This document shows, in pieces, positions 44,056-52,603 of a stretch of 64,000 nt of DNA. Below the pieces are notes generated by a model, which saw nothing but the letters and a program-made list of their open reading frames with translations, ran no database searches and was not told the DNA's origin. Each line of letters starts with the position of its first letter. Position 1 is the first letter of the stretch. The translations under genes and the position numbers were made by a program. This stretch comes from Streptomyces rapamycinicus NRRL 5491 (GTDB lineage: Bacteria > Actinomycetota > Actinomycetes > Streptomycetales > Streptomycetaceae): the NCBI RefSeq assembly GCF_024298965.1, contig NZ_CP085193.1, forward strand, positions 11,904,001 to 11,968,000, written 5' to 3'.

Positions 44056-45374
44056 CGATCCCGCAGCGGTTCGAAGGCCGTCTCGCGCATCCGCAGATAG
44101 ACGATCAGCGTCGGGATCGCGGCGGCCATCGCCCAGAACGCCGGTGCGAGCGGGGTGCCGAGCCATGCGATCAGACCCGTCGCGATGAACGGGGCGGTCC
44201 CGCCGAAGATCGCCGAGCTGAGGTTGTACGGCAGGGCCATGCCGGAGTAGCGCAGCCGGGTCGGAAACAACTCGGTCAGGCCCGCCGTGCCAGGACCCGA
44301 GTAGCACGCCATGATCAACATGGCCGGGACCTGGGCGATCAGCGCGGCCCAGAGCGAGCCATGGGACATCAACAGGTAGATCGGGATCGCCGATACGAAG
44401 AACACGGCGGCGTGGGCGATCAGGATCGGCCGCCTGCCCACCCTGTCCGACACCCGTCCCATGACCAGCGTCAGCGCCGCGTAGGCGACCATCCCGACGA
44501 CATTGGCCAGATAGGCGTCGCCGAGGCTCAGACCGGCCTCGTTGTGCAGGAACGTCGGGGTGTAGGTCAGGAACGTGTAGAAGCCGATGTTCGGCAGAGC
44601 GGTGTAGAAGAACGCGGTGAACATCGCGCCGCGCTGAGTCCGCACCGCCTCGGCGGCCGGTCGCTCGGCCACCTCACCGGCCTCGCGCAGGGCCTGGAAG
44701 TGGGGTGTGTCCGCCATCCGGAACCGGATGTAGAAGCCGATCGCGCCCAGCGGAAGCGACAACAGGAACGGGATGCGCCAGCCGCCGTTCTCCAGCGCGT
44801 CGGCCGAGCCGAGGTTGGTGATCGCCGTGACGACCAGGACGCCGGCCAGGGTCCCGGTGATGACACTGAACTGCTGCCAGCTCGACACCCGGCCGCGCCG
44901 GCCGACCGGGGCGTTCTCGGTCATCACCGTGGCCGAGCCGGTGAACTCCCCACCGGCCGAGAAACCCTGGAGCAGACGCAGCAGCACCAGGAGGGACGGC
45001 GCCGCGACCCCGGCGGCGGCGTACGTGGGCAGCAACCCCATGCCGAGGGTGCTCGCCGACACCAGGATCAGGGCCCACGCCAGTGCGGTGCGCCGGCCAC
45101 GCCGGTCGCCGAGCTGCCCGAAGAACAGCCCGCCCAGCGGCCGGACCACGAAGCCGACACCGAACACCGCGAACGTCGACAGTGTCGAGGCCACGGTGGA
45201 CTCGCTCGGAAAGAACAGCGACGAGATCACCGGGCTGAGCGCGGCATAGACGCCGTAGTCGTACCACTCGATGAAGTTGCCGATGCCACCGGCGACGACC
45301 GCACGGCGCGAGCTGTGGCCGGACGGCACGGTATCGGTCTGCGCCACGTTCGGGGGTCTGGCGGTCGTGGGCAT
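44052..45374 (-). CDS. MFS transporter, metabolite:H+ symporter (MHS) family
   Basis: A 440-residue, 12-helix transporter. GNFIEWYDYGVYAALSPVIS in helix 1 and FVVRPLGGLFFGQLGDRRGRRTAL between helices 2 and 3 are MHS landmarks (relatives ShiA, KgtP, ProP). LRLLQGFSAGGEFTGSATVM and MGRVSDRVGRRPILI follow. Substrates in the family are mostly carboxylates, dicarboxylates or zwitterions. GGGAGG lies five bases before the ATG. A perfect operator palindrome is 38 bp upstream. It gives the island a second uptake route besides the ABC importer. Confidence 0.93.
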   Translation of the reverse strand: MPTTARPPNVAQTDTVPSGHSSRRAVVAGGIGNFIEWYDYGVYAALSPVISSLFFPSESTVASTLSTFAVFGVGFVVRPLGGLFFGQLGDRRGRRTALAWALILVSASTLGMGLLPTYAAAGVAAPSLLVLLRLLQGFSAGGEFTGSATVMTENAPVGRRGRVSSWQQFSVITGTLAGVLVVTAITNLGSADALENGGWRIPFLLSLPLGAIGFYIRFRMADTPHFQALREAGEVAERPAAEAVRTQRGAMFTAFFYTALPNIGFYTFLTYTPTFLHNEAGLSLGDAYLANVVGMVAYAALTLVMGRVSDRVGRRPILIAHAAVFFVSAIPIYLLMSHGSLWAALIAQVPAMLIMACYSGPGTAGLTELFPTRLRYSGMALPYNLSSAIFGGTAPFIATGLIAWLGTPLAPAFWAMAAAIPTLIVYLRMRETAFEPLRDR

Positions 45375-45411
45375 ATGAGCCTCCCTGAGACGTGGTTTCT
45401 GCGACCTAGCT

Positions 45412-45426
45412 ACTGGTCGGACCAGT
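45412..45426. promoter_or_regulatory. FadR-type GntR operator, copy 3 (strongest)
   Basis: ACTGGTCGGACCAGT; the palindrome extends perfectly to 21 bp (45409-45429). It lies 38 bp before the transporter ATG. The core TGGTCNGACCA is the best match among the three copies to FadR-subfamily operators. Confidence 0.85.
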
Positions 45427-45480
45427 AGCAAAATAGGTCACCGCGCCAGGAGTGTCCAGGGTCGCGGGTCCCCGAATACC

Positions 45481-45942
45481 TCAGGGCATGGGAGCTCCGC
45501 GCTGCCAGGAGTCGATGACGATCAGCGTCTTCGTCTGGAGCACGCCAACCCCCTTACGGCGTAGACGATTGACCACTTTCTGCAGGTCATCGACGCTGTC
45601 GACATGCAACCTGACGAGCGCGTCCACGTCGCCGGTGAGCGTCAGCACCTCATCGACCTCCGGCAGGGTCGACGCGAACTCCACGATGTCGTGGATATCG
45701 GTATCGCCCGTGAAGCGCAGCTCGGTGACCGCCTGAAGGCCCTGACCCAGCTTCGCCTGATCCGTGGTGATCGTGTAGCCGGTGATGATTCCCGACTCCT
45801 CCAGGCGCGCGATGCGCCGGCGGACCGGCGCGGGGGAGAGCTTCACCAGGCGTGCGATGTCGCGAACGGTGCGCCGTCCGTCGGCTCGCAGCAACTCCAG
45901 GATCTGCAGATCGACCGAGTCGAGATGTACGGGTGCCGACAT
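45481..45942 (-). CDS. Lrp/AsnC family regulator
   Basis: A 153-residue regulator with an N-terminal helix-turn-helix (LDSVDLQILELLRADGRRTV, then RDIARLVKLSPAPVRRRIARL) and a C-terminal RAM domain (LTLTGDVDALVRLHVDSVDD). Family members sense amino acids, often branched-chain. The ATG at 45942 has no strong ribosome site. It is divergent from an operon for a branched-chain 2-oxoacid dehydrogenase, so control by leucine or related ligands is very plausible (inference). Arrangement parallels Lrp-family BkdR next to bkd genes in other bacteria. Confidence 0.92.
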   Translation of the reverse strand: MSAPVHLDSVDLQILELLRADGRRTVRDIARLVKLSPAPVRRRIARLEESGIITGYTITTDQAKLGQGLQAVTELRFTGDTDIHDIVEFASTLPEVDEVLTLTGDVDALVRLHVDSVDDLQKVVNRLRRKGVGVLQTKTLIVIDSWQRGAPMP

Positions 45943-46073
45943 GCCGAAAGTGTAAGCAGTACTTCCCCCAACGATCACTCCCGACCCGGCTGGACTGCTC
46001 AGGAGGAGCGTGTTCCGCATCGCTGTGCACACTTTCGTTGTGGACGGATCGGGCCCCTGAAACGGTGTCCCGC

Positions 46074-46664
46074 ATGTCACCGTCGACACAACCGGCAACA
46101 CACGTTGCCCACTCCGAAACCGTGCAGCCATGCAGCCGGCAGGCCAGTGCCGTGCTGCGACTCGATGTCCTCGCCACGCCCCTGGCGGTCGCCCGGATCA
46201 CCTCGATCCTGGCCCATCGCCAGTTCGACGTGGTCACCATGGACATCGCCGCGCCCGTCGACGGGGTGCGGCGGATCACCATCGAGGTGGACACGGCGGA
46301 CGACATCAGGTTGCAGCAACTCGTCAAGTTCCTGAACCGCTCGAACGACGTCGTCAAGGTCATCCGCCTCTCCGACGACATGTCGCACAACCGGCGCGGG
46401 GCATTCGTCACGGTCACCTTCCCCGAAGGCCGGCTCGCCGAAGCCGTCGCCATCGCCCGGGCGTTCTCCGCCGAGATCGTGGAGGCCGACCGGACCCGCT
46501 GCACCGTCTTCACCGCGGCGGAGCCCGACCGTGTCGACGACCTCGTCAAGGCGCTCTCCGGCTTCACCATCCGGGAGCTCGTGATGGCGGCGCCGCTGCG
46601 GATCGCGCGCCCGCTCCGGAAGCGCACCGCCGTGGAGCGTGGCCACACCTGGGGGCAGCGATGA
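46074..46664 (+). CDS. ACT-domain protein, acetolactate synthase small-subunit-like
   Basis: A 196-residue protein built like IlvN/IlvH: an ACT domain (LRLDVLATPLAVARITSILA, then VDGVRRITIEVDTADDIRLQ and LNRSNDVVKVIRL) and a second C-terminal regulatory-type domain (VTVTFPEGRLAEAVAIARAF, DDLVKALSGFTIRELVMAAP). IlvN binds valine or leucine and regulates the acetolactate synthase large subunit. No large subunit is present here. The TGA overlaps the E1alpha ATG (ATGA), so it may regulate the BCKDH enzyme or pathway instead. The start is uncertain; no good ribosome site is seen. Confidence 0.82.
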   Translation: MSPSTQPATHVAHSETVQPCSRQASAVLRLDVLATPLAVARITSILAHRQFDVVTMDIAAPVDGVRRITIEVDTADDIRLQQLVKFLNRSNDVVKVIRLSDDMSHNRRGAFVTVTFPEGRLAEAVAIARAFSAEIVEADRTRCTVFTAAEPDRVDDLVKALSGFTIRELVMAAPLRIARPLRKRTAVERGHTWGQR

Positions 46665-47752
46665 GTACGGACCCGGCACCCGCGGCGGCCCGCGCCGACG
46701 ACGTCCTGCGGTTGGTCGATCCCGCCGGGACGCTGGACGAACGAGCGGCCGCGGGCATGCTCGACGTGACCGGCGAACTGGTACGCGGGCTGTACCGCGA
46801 CATGGTGCTCGGGCGCCGCTTCGACCAGGAGGCGTACTCCCTGCAGCGTCAGGGTGAGCTCGGGCTCTGGCTGATGTCCCTCGGGCAGGAAGCGGCCCAG
46901 GCCGGGTCGATCCGCGCGCTTCGAGCGGACGACCGGGTCTTCCCGTCCTACCGCGAGCACGTGGCGGCCCTGTGCCGCGGGATCTCACCGACGGAACTGC
47001 TGTCGCAGTGGCGCGGCGCGAGCCATGGCTCATGGGATCCCGAGCGGTATCACTTCCACATCTACAGCCTTGTGCTGGCCACGCAGACACTGCACGCGGT
47101 CGGCTATGCGATGGGCGTTCGGTACGACGCCGCCGACAGCGTCGTGCTCACCTACTTCGGTGACGGCGCGTCGAGCCAGGGAGACGCCAGCGAGGCGCTC
47201 AACTGGGCGGCGGTGACATCGGCACCCATCGTGTTCTTCTGCCAGAACAACGGATGGGCGATCTCGACACCCGCGAGCAAGCAGTACGCCGGCCCGCTGA
47301 GCGGACGTGCGAAGGGATTCGGACTCGACGCGGTGTCCGTGGACGGCAACGACGTACTGGCCGTCCACGCCGCCACGCGAGCCATGGTCGAGCGGGTCCG
47401 GGCGGGCGGACCACCCGGGCTCATCGAAGCGCACACCTATCGCATGTCCGGACACAGCACATCGGACGATCCCAAGCGCTATCGCGACCACGCCGAGCTC
47501 GCCCGGTGGGAGGCACACGACCCGGTGGAACGCGTGCGCCTTCTGCTCACGGCGCGTGGCTGGGCCGACGAGGACTACTTCGCCACGGTCGCGTCCGACG
47601 CCGAGGAACTCGCGACGCGGACGCGCGGGGAGTGCCGTGCGCTTCCCGAACCGTCCCTGAGCGACACCTTCCGCAACACCTTGTGCGAGGAGACCGAGGC
47701 CCTGCGACGCGAACGCGAAGGTTTCGAGACGTATCTGGAGTCCTTCCTGTGA
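46661..47752 (+). CDS. bkdA: Branched-chain 2-oxoacid dehydrogenase E1 alpha subunit
   Basis: Thiamine-diphosphate subunit that decarboxylates branched 2-oxoacids from Leu, Ile and Val. The 363 residues include LGLWLMSLGQEAAQAGSIRAL, YREHVAALCRGISPTELLSQW, the TPP/Mg motif GDGASSQGDASEALNWA ... FFCQNN, and SGHSTSDDPKRYRD, the Ser-containing loop of BCKDH/PDH E1 alpha. It is coupled at both ends (ATGA and GTGA). The products prime branched fatty acid and polyketide synthesis in streptomycetes. Confidence 0.93.
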   Translation: MSTDPAPAAARADDVLRLVDPAGTLDERAAAGMLDVTGELVRGLYRDMVLGRRFDQEAYSLQRQGELGLWLMSLGQEAAQAGSIRALRADDRVFPSYREHVAALCRGISPTELLSQWRGASHGSWDPERYHFHIYSLVLATQTLHAVGYAMGVRYDAADSVVLTYFGDGASSQGDASEALNWAAVTSAPIVFFCQNNGWAISTPASKQYAGPLSGRAKGFGLDAVSVDGNDVLAVHAATRAMVERVRAGGPPGLIEAHTYRMSGHSTSDDPKRYRDHAELARWEAHDPVERVRLLLTARGWADEDYFATVASDAEELATRTRGECRALPEPSLSDTFRNTLCEETEALRREREGFETYLESFL

Positions 47753-48783
47753 CCACGACAGCCACTACGACCACGACGGCCGCTACGACCACTGCGACCG
47801 CGACGGCCACTACGGCCACGCTCGGACGCGCGCTGAACGAGGGCCTGCGGCAGGCGATGCGCGACGACGAGCGGGTGGTTCTGCTCGGCGAGGACATCGC
47901 CTCCCTGGGCGGGGTGTTCCGGGTGACCGATGGCCTCGCCGACGAGTTCGGCGACCGTGTCGTGGACACCCCGCTGGCCGAATCGGGAATCGTCGGGACG
48001 GCGATCGGCCTGGCCCTGCGCGGGTACCGACCGGTGTGCGAGATCCAGTTCGACGGTTTCGTCTACCCCGCCTTCGACCAGATCGTCAGCCAACTGGCGA
48101 AGATGCGGGCCCGCTCCCGCGGGCTGCTGCGGCTTCCGGTCACCATCCGGATCCCGGTGGGTGGCGGAATCGGCGCGGTCGAGCACCACAGCGAGTCGAA
48201 CGAGGCGTACTTCTGCCACACGGCCGGCCTGCGCGTCGTGGCATGCGGCCACCCTCAGGACGCGTACGACATGCTCCGCGCCGCGATCGCGTGCGACGAC
48301 CCCGTCATCTTCTACGAGCCGAAGCGCCGCTACTGGGACCGGGCCGAGGTCGACCTCGCCCGCCCCGTGGACGGCGACACGCTGGGGCGCGCCCGGATCC
48401 TGCGCGAGGGCACCGACGCCACCGTGGTCGCGTACGGGCCCACGGTCGCGGTCGCGCTGGGCGTGGCCGAGGTCGCCGCCACCGAAGGCCGTTCGCTGGA
48501 AGTCCTGGACCTCCGCTCGCTGTCGCCGCTCGACACCACCGAACTGTGCCGCTCGGCGTCGAAGACGGGACGCGTCGTGGTCGTCCACGAGGCGCCCGTC
48601 AACGTCGGCCTGGGCGCGGAAATCGCCGCGACGGTCATGGAGCACTGCTTCTACGACCTCGAGGCCCCCGTGGAACGGGTCGGTGGCTACAACATCCCCT
48701 ATCCGCCGGCCCGAGCGGAGGGTGACTACCTGCCCGATCTCGATCGAGTTCTCGACGCCGTCGACCGGGTGTGTGCCCCGTGA
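47749..48783 (+). CDS. bkdB: Branched-chain 2-oxoacid dehydrogenase E1 beta subunit
   Basis: A 344-residue partner of E1 alpha. The body has VVLLGEDIASLGGVFRVTDGL, DTPLAESGIVGTAIGLALRG, GGGIGAVEHHSESNEAYFCH and EVLDLRSLSPLDTTELCRSA, all typical. The GTG start overlaps the E1 alpha stop. The first ~24 residues are almost only Thr and Ala, encoded by a degenerate ACN/GCN repeat at 47752-47820, a linker not found in standard E1 beta proteins. It is probably a disordered extension. Confidence 0.93.
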   Translation: MTTTATTTTTAATTTATATATTATLGRALNEGLRQAMRDDERVVLLGEDIASLGGVFRVTDGLADEFGDRVVDTPLAESGIVGTAIGLALRGYRPVCEIQFDGFVYPAFDQIVSQLAKMRARSRGLLRLPVTIRIPVGGGIGAVEHHSESNEAYFCHTAGLRVVACGHPQDAYDMLRAAIACDDPVIFYEPKRRYWDRAEVDLARPVDGDTLGRARILREGTDATVVAYGPTVAVALGVAEVAATEGRSLEVLDLRSLSPLDTTELCRSASKTGRVVVVHEAPVNVGLGAEIAATVMEHCFYDLEAPVERVGGYNIPYPPARAEGDYLPDLDRVLDAVDRVCAP

Positions 48784-48812
48784 AGAACCCGGCGAACCTC
48801 CCGGAGGACGCG

Positions 48813-50129
48813 ATGCTCGTCACCAAGCACTTCCATCTCCCCGACGTCGGCGAGGGCCTCACCGAGGCCGACATCCTCGAGTGGCGCGTGGCACCCGGTG
48901 ACCGGGTCGGCGTCAACGACATCATCGTGGAGATCGAGACGGCGAAGGCGGCGGTGGAGCTGCCCAGCCCGTACGCCGGGACCGTCACCGAGATCCTGTG
49001 TGCCGCCGGTGAGGCGGTGGCCGTCGGCGCGCCCATCATCGCGTTCCAGGTCGAGGACGACACCGTCCCGGGGACGGGGCCCGAACCCGACGCCACACTC
49101 CAGGAGCAAGCCGATCCGCCCGCCCCGGACGGTGCCCGGGACGAGCAGCCGTCCGCCCCTGCCCGCGAGCCCGTCCTGGTCGGCTATGGGCCGGCCCACG
49201 CCCGGACGGCGCGCCGCCCGCGCAAGAGCAAGCCCGCGCCACCGGCCGTCACACCGTCCAGCGGGAAATCCCTCGCGACCCCGCCGGTGCGCAAGCTCGC
49301 CCGCGACCTCGGAGTCGACCTGGCCCTGGTGACCGCCACGGGCGCGTCGGGCCGCATCACCCGCGAGGATGTCCACCGCCTCGCCGAGCGGCGGGCAACC
49401 CCGTCGAACGCCCCTGGCCCCGCCCGTGACGACGTGGTGCGCACGCCGATCCGCGGAGTGCGCAAACACACCGCGGAGGCCATGGTCAAGAGCGCTTTCA
49501 CCGCTCCGCACGTCACGGAATGGGTCACCGTCGACGTGACGCGGTCCCTCAAACTGCTGAAGCGGGCACGCGCCGACAAGGCGTTCGACGGGGTGCGCCT
49601 GACACCGCTGTGTCTCGTCCTCAAGGCGGTGCTGACCGCCATCGCGCGGCATCCCGGGATCAACGCGAAGTGGGACGCCGAGGCCGGTGAGATCGTCCAG
49701 TACTCCGACGTCAATCTCGGTGTCGCCGCGGCGACACCGCGAGGGCTCATCGTCCCCAACATCGCCGCCGCCCAGCGGCTCTCCCTGCGTGAGATCGCCC
49801 TGGCGCTCACCGACCTCGTCGAGCAGGCCCGCGCCGGCAAGACGACACCGGAGCGGATGAGGAACGGGACGTTCACGATCACCAACATCGGAGTCTTCGG
49901 CATCGACGGCGGAACACCGATCCTCAACCCCGGCGAGGCGGCGATCCTCTGCTTCGGCCAGGTGCGGCGAACGCCGTGGGAACACAAGGGACGCGTACGG
50001 CTGCGCGACACCACGACCCTCGCCCTGTCGTTCGACCACCGTCTCGTCGACGGCGAACTCGGTTCGCTCGTCCTGCGCGACATCGCCCGCTTCCTGGAAC
50101 GGCCCGACCTGATGGTCCTTCACCGCTGA
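48813..50129 (+). CDS. bkdC: Dihydrolipoamide acyltransferase E2, BCKDH type
   Basis: Transfers the acyl group to CoA via lipoamide. From the ATG at 48813 (GGAGG five bases upstream) it has 438 residues. Domains are one N-terminal lipoyl domain with Lys45 in IETAKAAVEL, a Pro/Ala-rich linker, a peripheral-subunit-binding domain (ATPPVRKLARDLGVDLALVT), and a catalytic domain with the HxxxD motif in SFDHRLVDGE. An alternative GTG start at 48780 would overlap the E1 beta stop. No E3 gene is linked, so a shared lipoamide dehydrogenase is expected. Confidence 0.93.
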   Translation: MLVTKHFHLPDVGEGLTEADILEWRVAPGDRVGVNDIIVEIETAKAAVELPSPYAGTVTEILCAAGEAVAVGAPIIAFQVEDDTVPGTGPEPDATLQEQADPPAPDGARDEQPSAPAREPVLVGYGPAHARTARRPRKSKPAPPAVTPSSGKSLATPPVRKLARDLGVDLALVTATGASGRITREDVHRLAERRATPSNAPGPARDDVVRTPIRGVRKHTAEAMVKSAFTAPHVTEWVTVDVTRSLKLLKRARADKAFDGVRLTPLCLVLKAVLTAIARHPGINAKWDAEAGEIVQYSDVNLGVAAATPRGLIVPNIAAAQRLSLREIALALTDLVEQARAGKTTPERMRNGTFTITNIGVFGIDGGTPILNPGEAAILCFGQVRRTPWEHKGRVRLRDTTTLALSFDHRLVDGELGSLVLRDIARFLERPDLMVLHR

Positions 50130-50149
50130 CCGGCCGTCCTGGACGTGCT

Positions 50150-51028
50150 TCAACGCCGGGTGAGCAGGTCTTCCAGGGCTCGCAACGCCGTGGCGTTGTC
50201 GGCCCGGCGGCGTTTGTGCTCCACCCAGTAGATGGTCCGGTCGGGTGGCCCGTCGCGCAGCGGGACGACACGGCATCCGGTTCGCGCCTTCAGGTCGTCG
50301 GCCATGAAGGAGGGGGCCACCGTCCAGCAGTCCGGGGTGCGCAGCAGCGGTGGCAGCGTATGCACCATGGTGACGGTGTGGACGGGCTCCCGCAGCAGGT
50401 TCCGCTCCCGCCACAGGTCGTAGTCGGGACCCCAGGGCAGATATATCTCGTTCGACCGGGACAGCGCGGAGAGCGGCAGCGCCCCGGCCGATTCCGGGTG
50501 TTCGCCGTCGATCGATGGTGAGTTGACGGCGGCGAGCATCGGATATCGCGCGAGTGGACGCACCCGGAGGTCGGTGTGGACAGGCTCGTAGAAGACGAAG
50601 GCGACGTCGAGATGGCCGGCGACGACGCGGTCGCACAGCGCTGTGCTGCGCCCGCTTTCCAGGGTGAGCCGCAACTGGGGGAGCCGGGTGCGCAGTTCTC
50701 CGACGAGTGAGTCGAACACATAGATGCTGATGGCGTCGGCGCCGCCCACGGACAGGGCCGCGTCCGGCGCCTCGCGGATCCGGGCGGCCTCGCCGACGAG
50801 TCGCTCCCACTGCTCGGCGAGCTCGCGGTAGCGCTCACCCGCGACGGTCAGCCCGATCCCCTTCGCTCCCCGTGCCCGGAGGACAAGACGCCGCCCCAGG
50901 CGCTTTTCCAGCCGTTCCAGCCGGTAACTCACGGTCGACTGGGAGGTGTGCACGATCCGGGCGGCTTGGGCGAGGCTTCCCGAGCGGGCGATCGCGAGGA
51001 AAGTCTCGACCTCCTCTACGACGAACAT
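50150..51028 (-). CDS. LysR family transcriptional regulator
   Basis: A 292-residue regulator. The N-terminal helix-turn-helix is VETFLAIARSGSLAQAARIV, then HTSQSTVSYRLERLEKRLGR, followed by a periplasmic-binding-like effector domain (GELRTRLPQLRLTLESGRST, GHLDVAFVFYEPVHTDL). I chose the ATG at 51028; one at 51076 adds 16 residues. It is divergent from an MFS transporter and DAO-type oxidoreductase gene pair, which it probably controls. It ends 20 bp from the E2 stop, convergent. Confidence 0.9.
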   Translation of the reverse strand: MFVVEEVETFLAIARSGSLAQAARIVHTSQSTVSYRLERLEKRLGRRLVLRARGAKGIGLTVAGERYRELAEQWERLVGEAARIREAPDAALSVGGADAISIYVFDSLVGELRTRLPQLRLTLESGRSTALCDRVVAGHLDVAFVFYEPVHTDLRVRPLARYPMLAAVNSPSIDGEHPESAGALPLSALSRSNEIYLPWGPDYDLWRERNLLREPVHTVTMVHTLPPLLRTPDCWTVAPSFMADDLKARTGCRVVPLRDGPPDRTIYWVEHKRRRADNATALRALEDLLTRR

Positions 51029-51159
51029 ATCGATCCCGTCGATATTCGGTCTCGAAAACTTGAGCGTGACAGGCATCTTAAGCCCGACCTAACGTGTGTC
51101 CACCGGCCGGAGACCTACGTCACATCCGACTGCCGATTCCCATGGGGAGATGAGACACC

Positions 51160-52560
51160 GTGGACACGCGCGAAGTCCCCCTGGACGACCTGCCCACCTG
51201 CCGATTCCATCGCAAGGTCGCCTTCGTCGCGGCGGGCGGCCCCTTCTGCGACGGCTATCTCCTCGGCATCATCGCGGTGGCACTGCCCACGATCGCCACG
51301 GACCTGGGAATGGGCTCGCTGGGCGAGGGACTCATCGGTGCCTCGGCGCTGATGGGCATGTTCCTCGGCGGCCTGATCTTCGGCCCGCTCACCGACCGGC
51401 TCGGACGCAGCGGCATGTACACCGTGAACCTCTTGGTGTTCGTGGTGTGTTCCGCGCTCCAGTTCTTCGCCGGGGACGCCGTGTCCCTGTTCCTCATGCG
51501 CTTCGTCATGGGGGTCGCGCTCGGCGCCGACTACCCCATCGCCACGGCCCTGGCCACCGAATTCCTGCCCCGGCGGCTGCGCGGGCCGGTGCTCGCCTCG
51601 CTGGTGCTGGTCCTATGGGTGGGTTTCACCGCGAGCTACGCCGTCGGCTATCTGATGGCCGGTCTCGGTGACGGGGCCTGGCGCTGGATGCTGGCCAGTG
51701 CGGCCGTCCCCTCGTTCGTCTTCCTGCTGCTGCGGCTGGGCACCCCCGAGTCCCCGCGCTGGCTGCTGAGCGTCGGCCGCATCGACGAGGCGCGCGCCGT
51801 CGTCGCCGAACACCTGGGGCCGCGGGCCGACTTCGAGGCGCTGGCCGCCGAGACGCGCGCCGTCCCCGTGCGGAAGGGCCCGGCCCTGAGCGGCATCGGT
51901 GAGCTGTTCCGCCGCGGCTACGGGCCGATGGTGGCGTTCTGCTCGATCTTCTGGGTCTGCCAGGTGGCACCCTCGTTCGCGGTGAAGACCTTCCAGCCGC
52001 AGCTGCTCACCTCGCTCGGGGTCGACAACGCGCTGGGGGCCAGTGTGCTGGTGCAGTCGTTCGCGATCGTGGGCACCGCCCTCGGCATGCTCGTCATCAA
52101 CGCCCTCGGCCGCAGGACGCTGCTGCTCGTCTCCACGGCCGTGTTCACCGTGGCGCTGCTGGTCCTCGGGATCAATCCATGGGCCACCAGCGGGCTGGTG
52201 ATCACGCTGTTCATCGTGTTCAACCTGGCCGAGGCGGCCGGTGCCGCGCTGCAGTTCGTCTACCCCAATGAGCTGTTCCCCACCGATCTGCGCGGCACGG
52301 GCATGGGCGTGGCCACTGCCGTGAGCCGCATCGGATCGGCCACGGGCACCTTCCTCCTGCCCCTCACCACCGACCGATGGGGCACCTGCACCGGCCTTTA
52401 CATCGCGGCGGGCATCGGAGCGGTCGGGTTCGCCGTCTCGTGGCGCATGGCGCCGGAAACCCGCCGGCTCAGCCTCGCCCAGGCGAGCGGGGCCGAGGAG
52501 CGGGACCGCGGACCGCGGCAGCAGGCCGACACCACGCGACCGGGCCGGCCGGCCCGATAG
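51160..52560 (+). CDS. MFS transporter, sugar-porter-like
   Basis: A 466-residue, 12-helix transporter. It has GPFCDGYLLGIIAVALP in helix 1, the loop FGPLTDRLGRSGMY, GVALGADYPIATALATEFLPRRLRG, PESPRWLLSVGRIDEA in the middle loop, and YPNELFPTDLRGTGMG, the sugar-porter-like PESPR and PTxxRG signatures. GTG start with GGGGAG about ten bases upstream. The next gene is a DAO-type oxidoreductase, so an amino acid or amine may be the cargo despite the sugar-porter signatures. Confidence 0.9.
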   Translation: MDTREVPLDDLPTCRFHRKVAFVAAGGPFCDGYLLGIIAVALPTIATDLGMGSLGEGLIGASALMGMFLGGLIFGPLTDRLGRSGMYTVNLLVFVVCSALQFFAGDAVSLFLMRFVMGVALGADYPIATALATEFLPRRLRGPVLASLVLVLWVGFTASYAVGYLMAGLGDGAWRWMLASAAVPSFVFLLLRLGTPESPRWLLSVGRIDEARAVVAEHLGPRADFEALAAETRAVPVRKGPALSGIGELFRRGYGPMVAFCSIFWVCQVAPSFAVKTFQPQLLTSLGVDNALGASVLVQSFAIVGTALGMLVINALGRRTLLLVSTAVFTVALLVLGINPWATSGLVITLFIVFNLAEAAGAALQFVYPNELFPTDLRGTGMGVATAVSRIGSATGTFLLPLTTDRWGTCTGLYIAAGIGAVGFAVSWRMAPETRRLSLAQASGAEERDRGPRQQADTTRPGRPAR

Positions 52561-52603
52561 CCCACCTCAAACCGCAGAGAGACCACAACGAGCAAGGAGA
52601 CTC

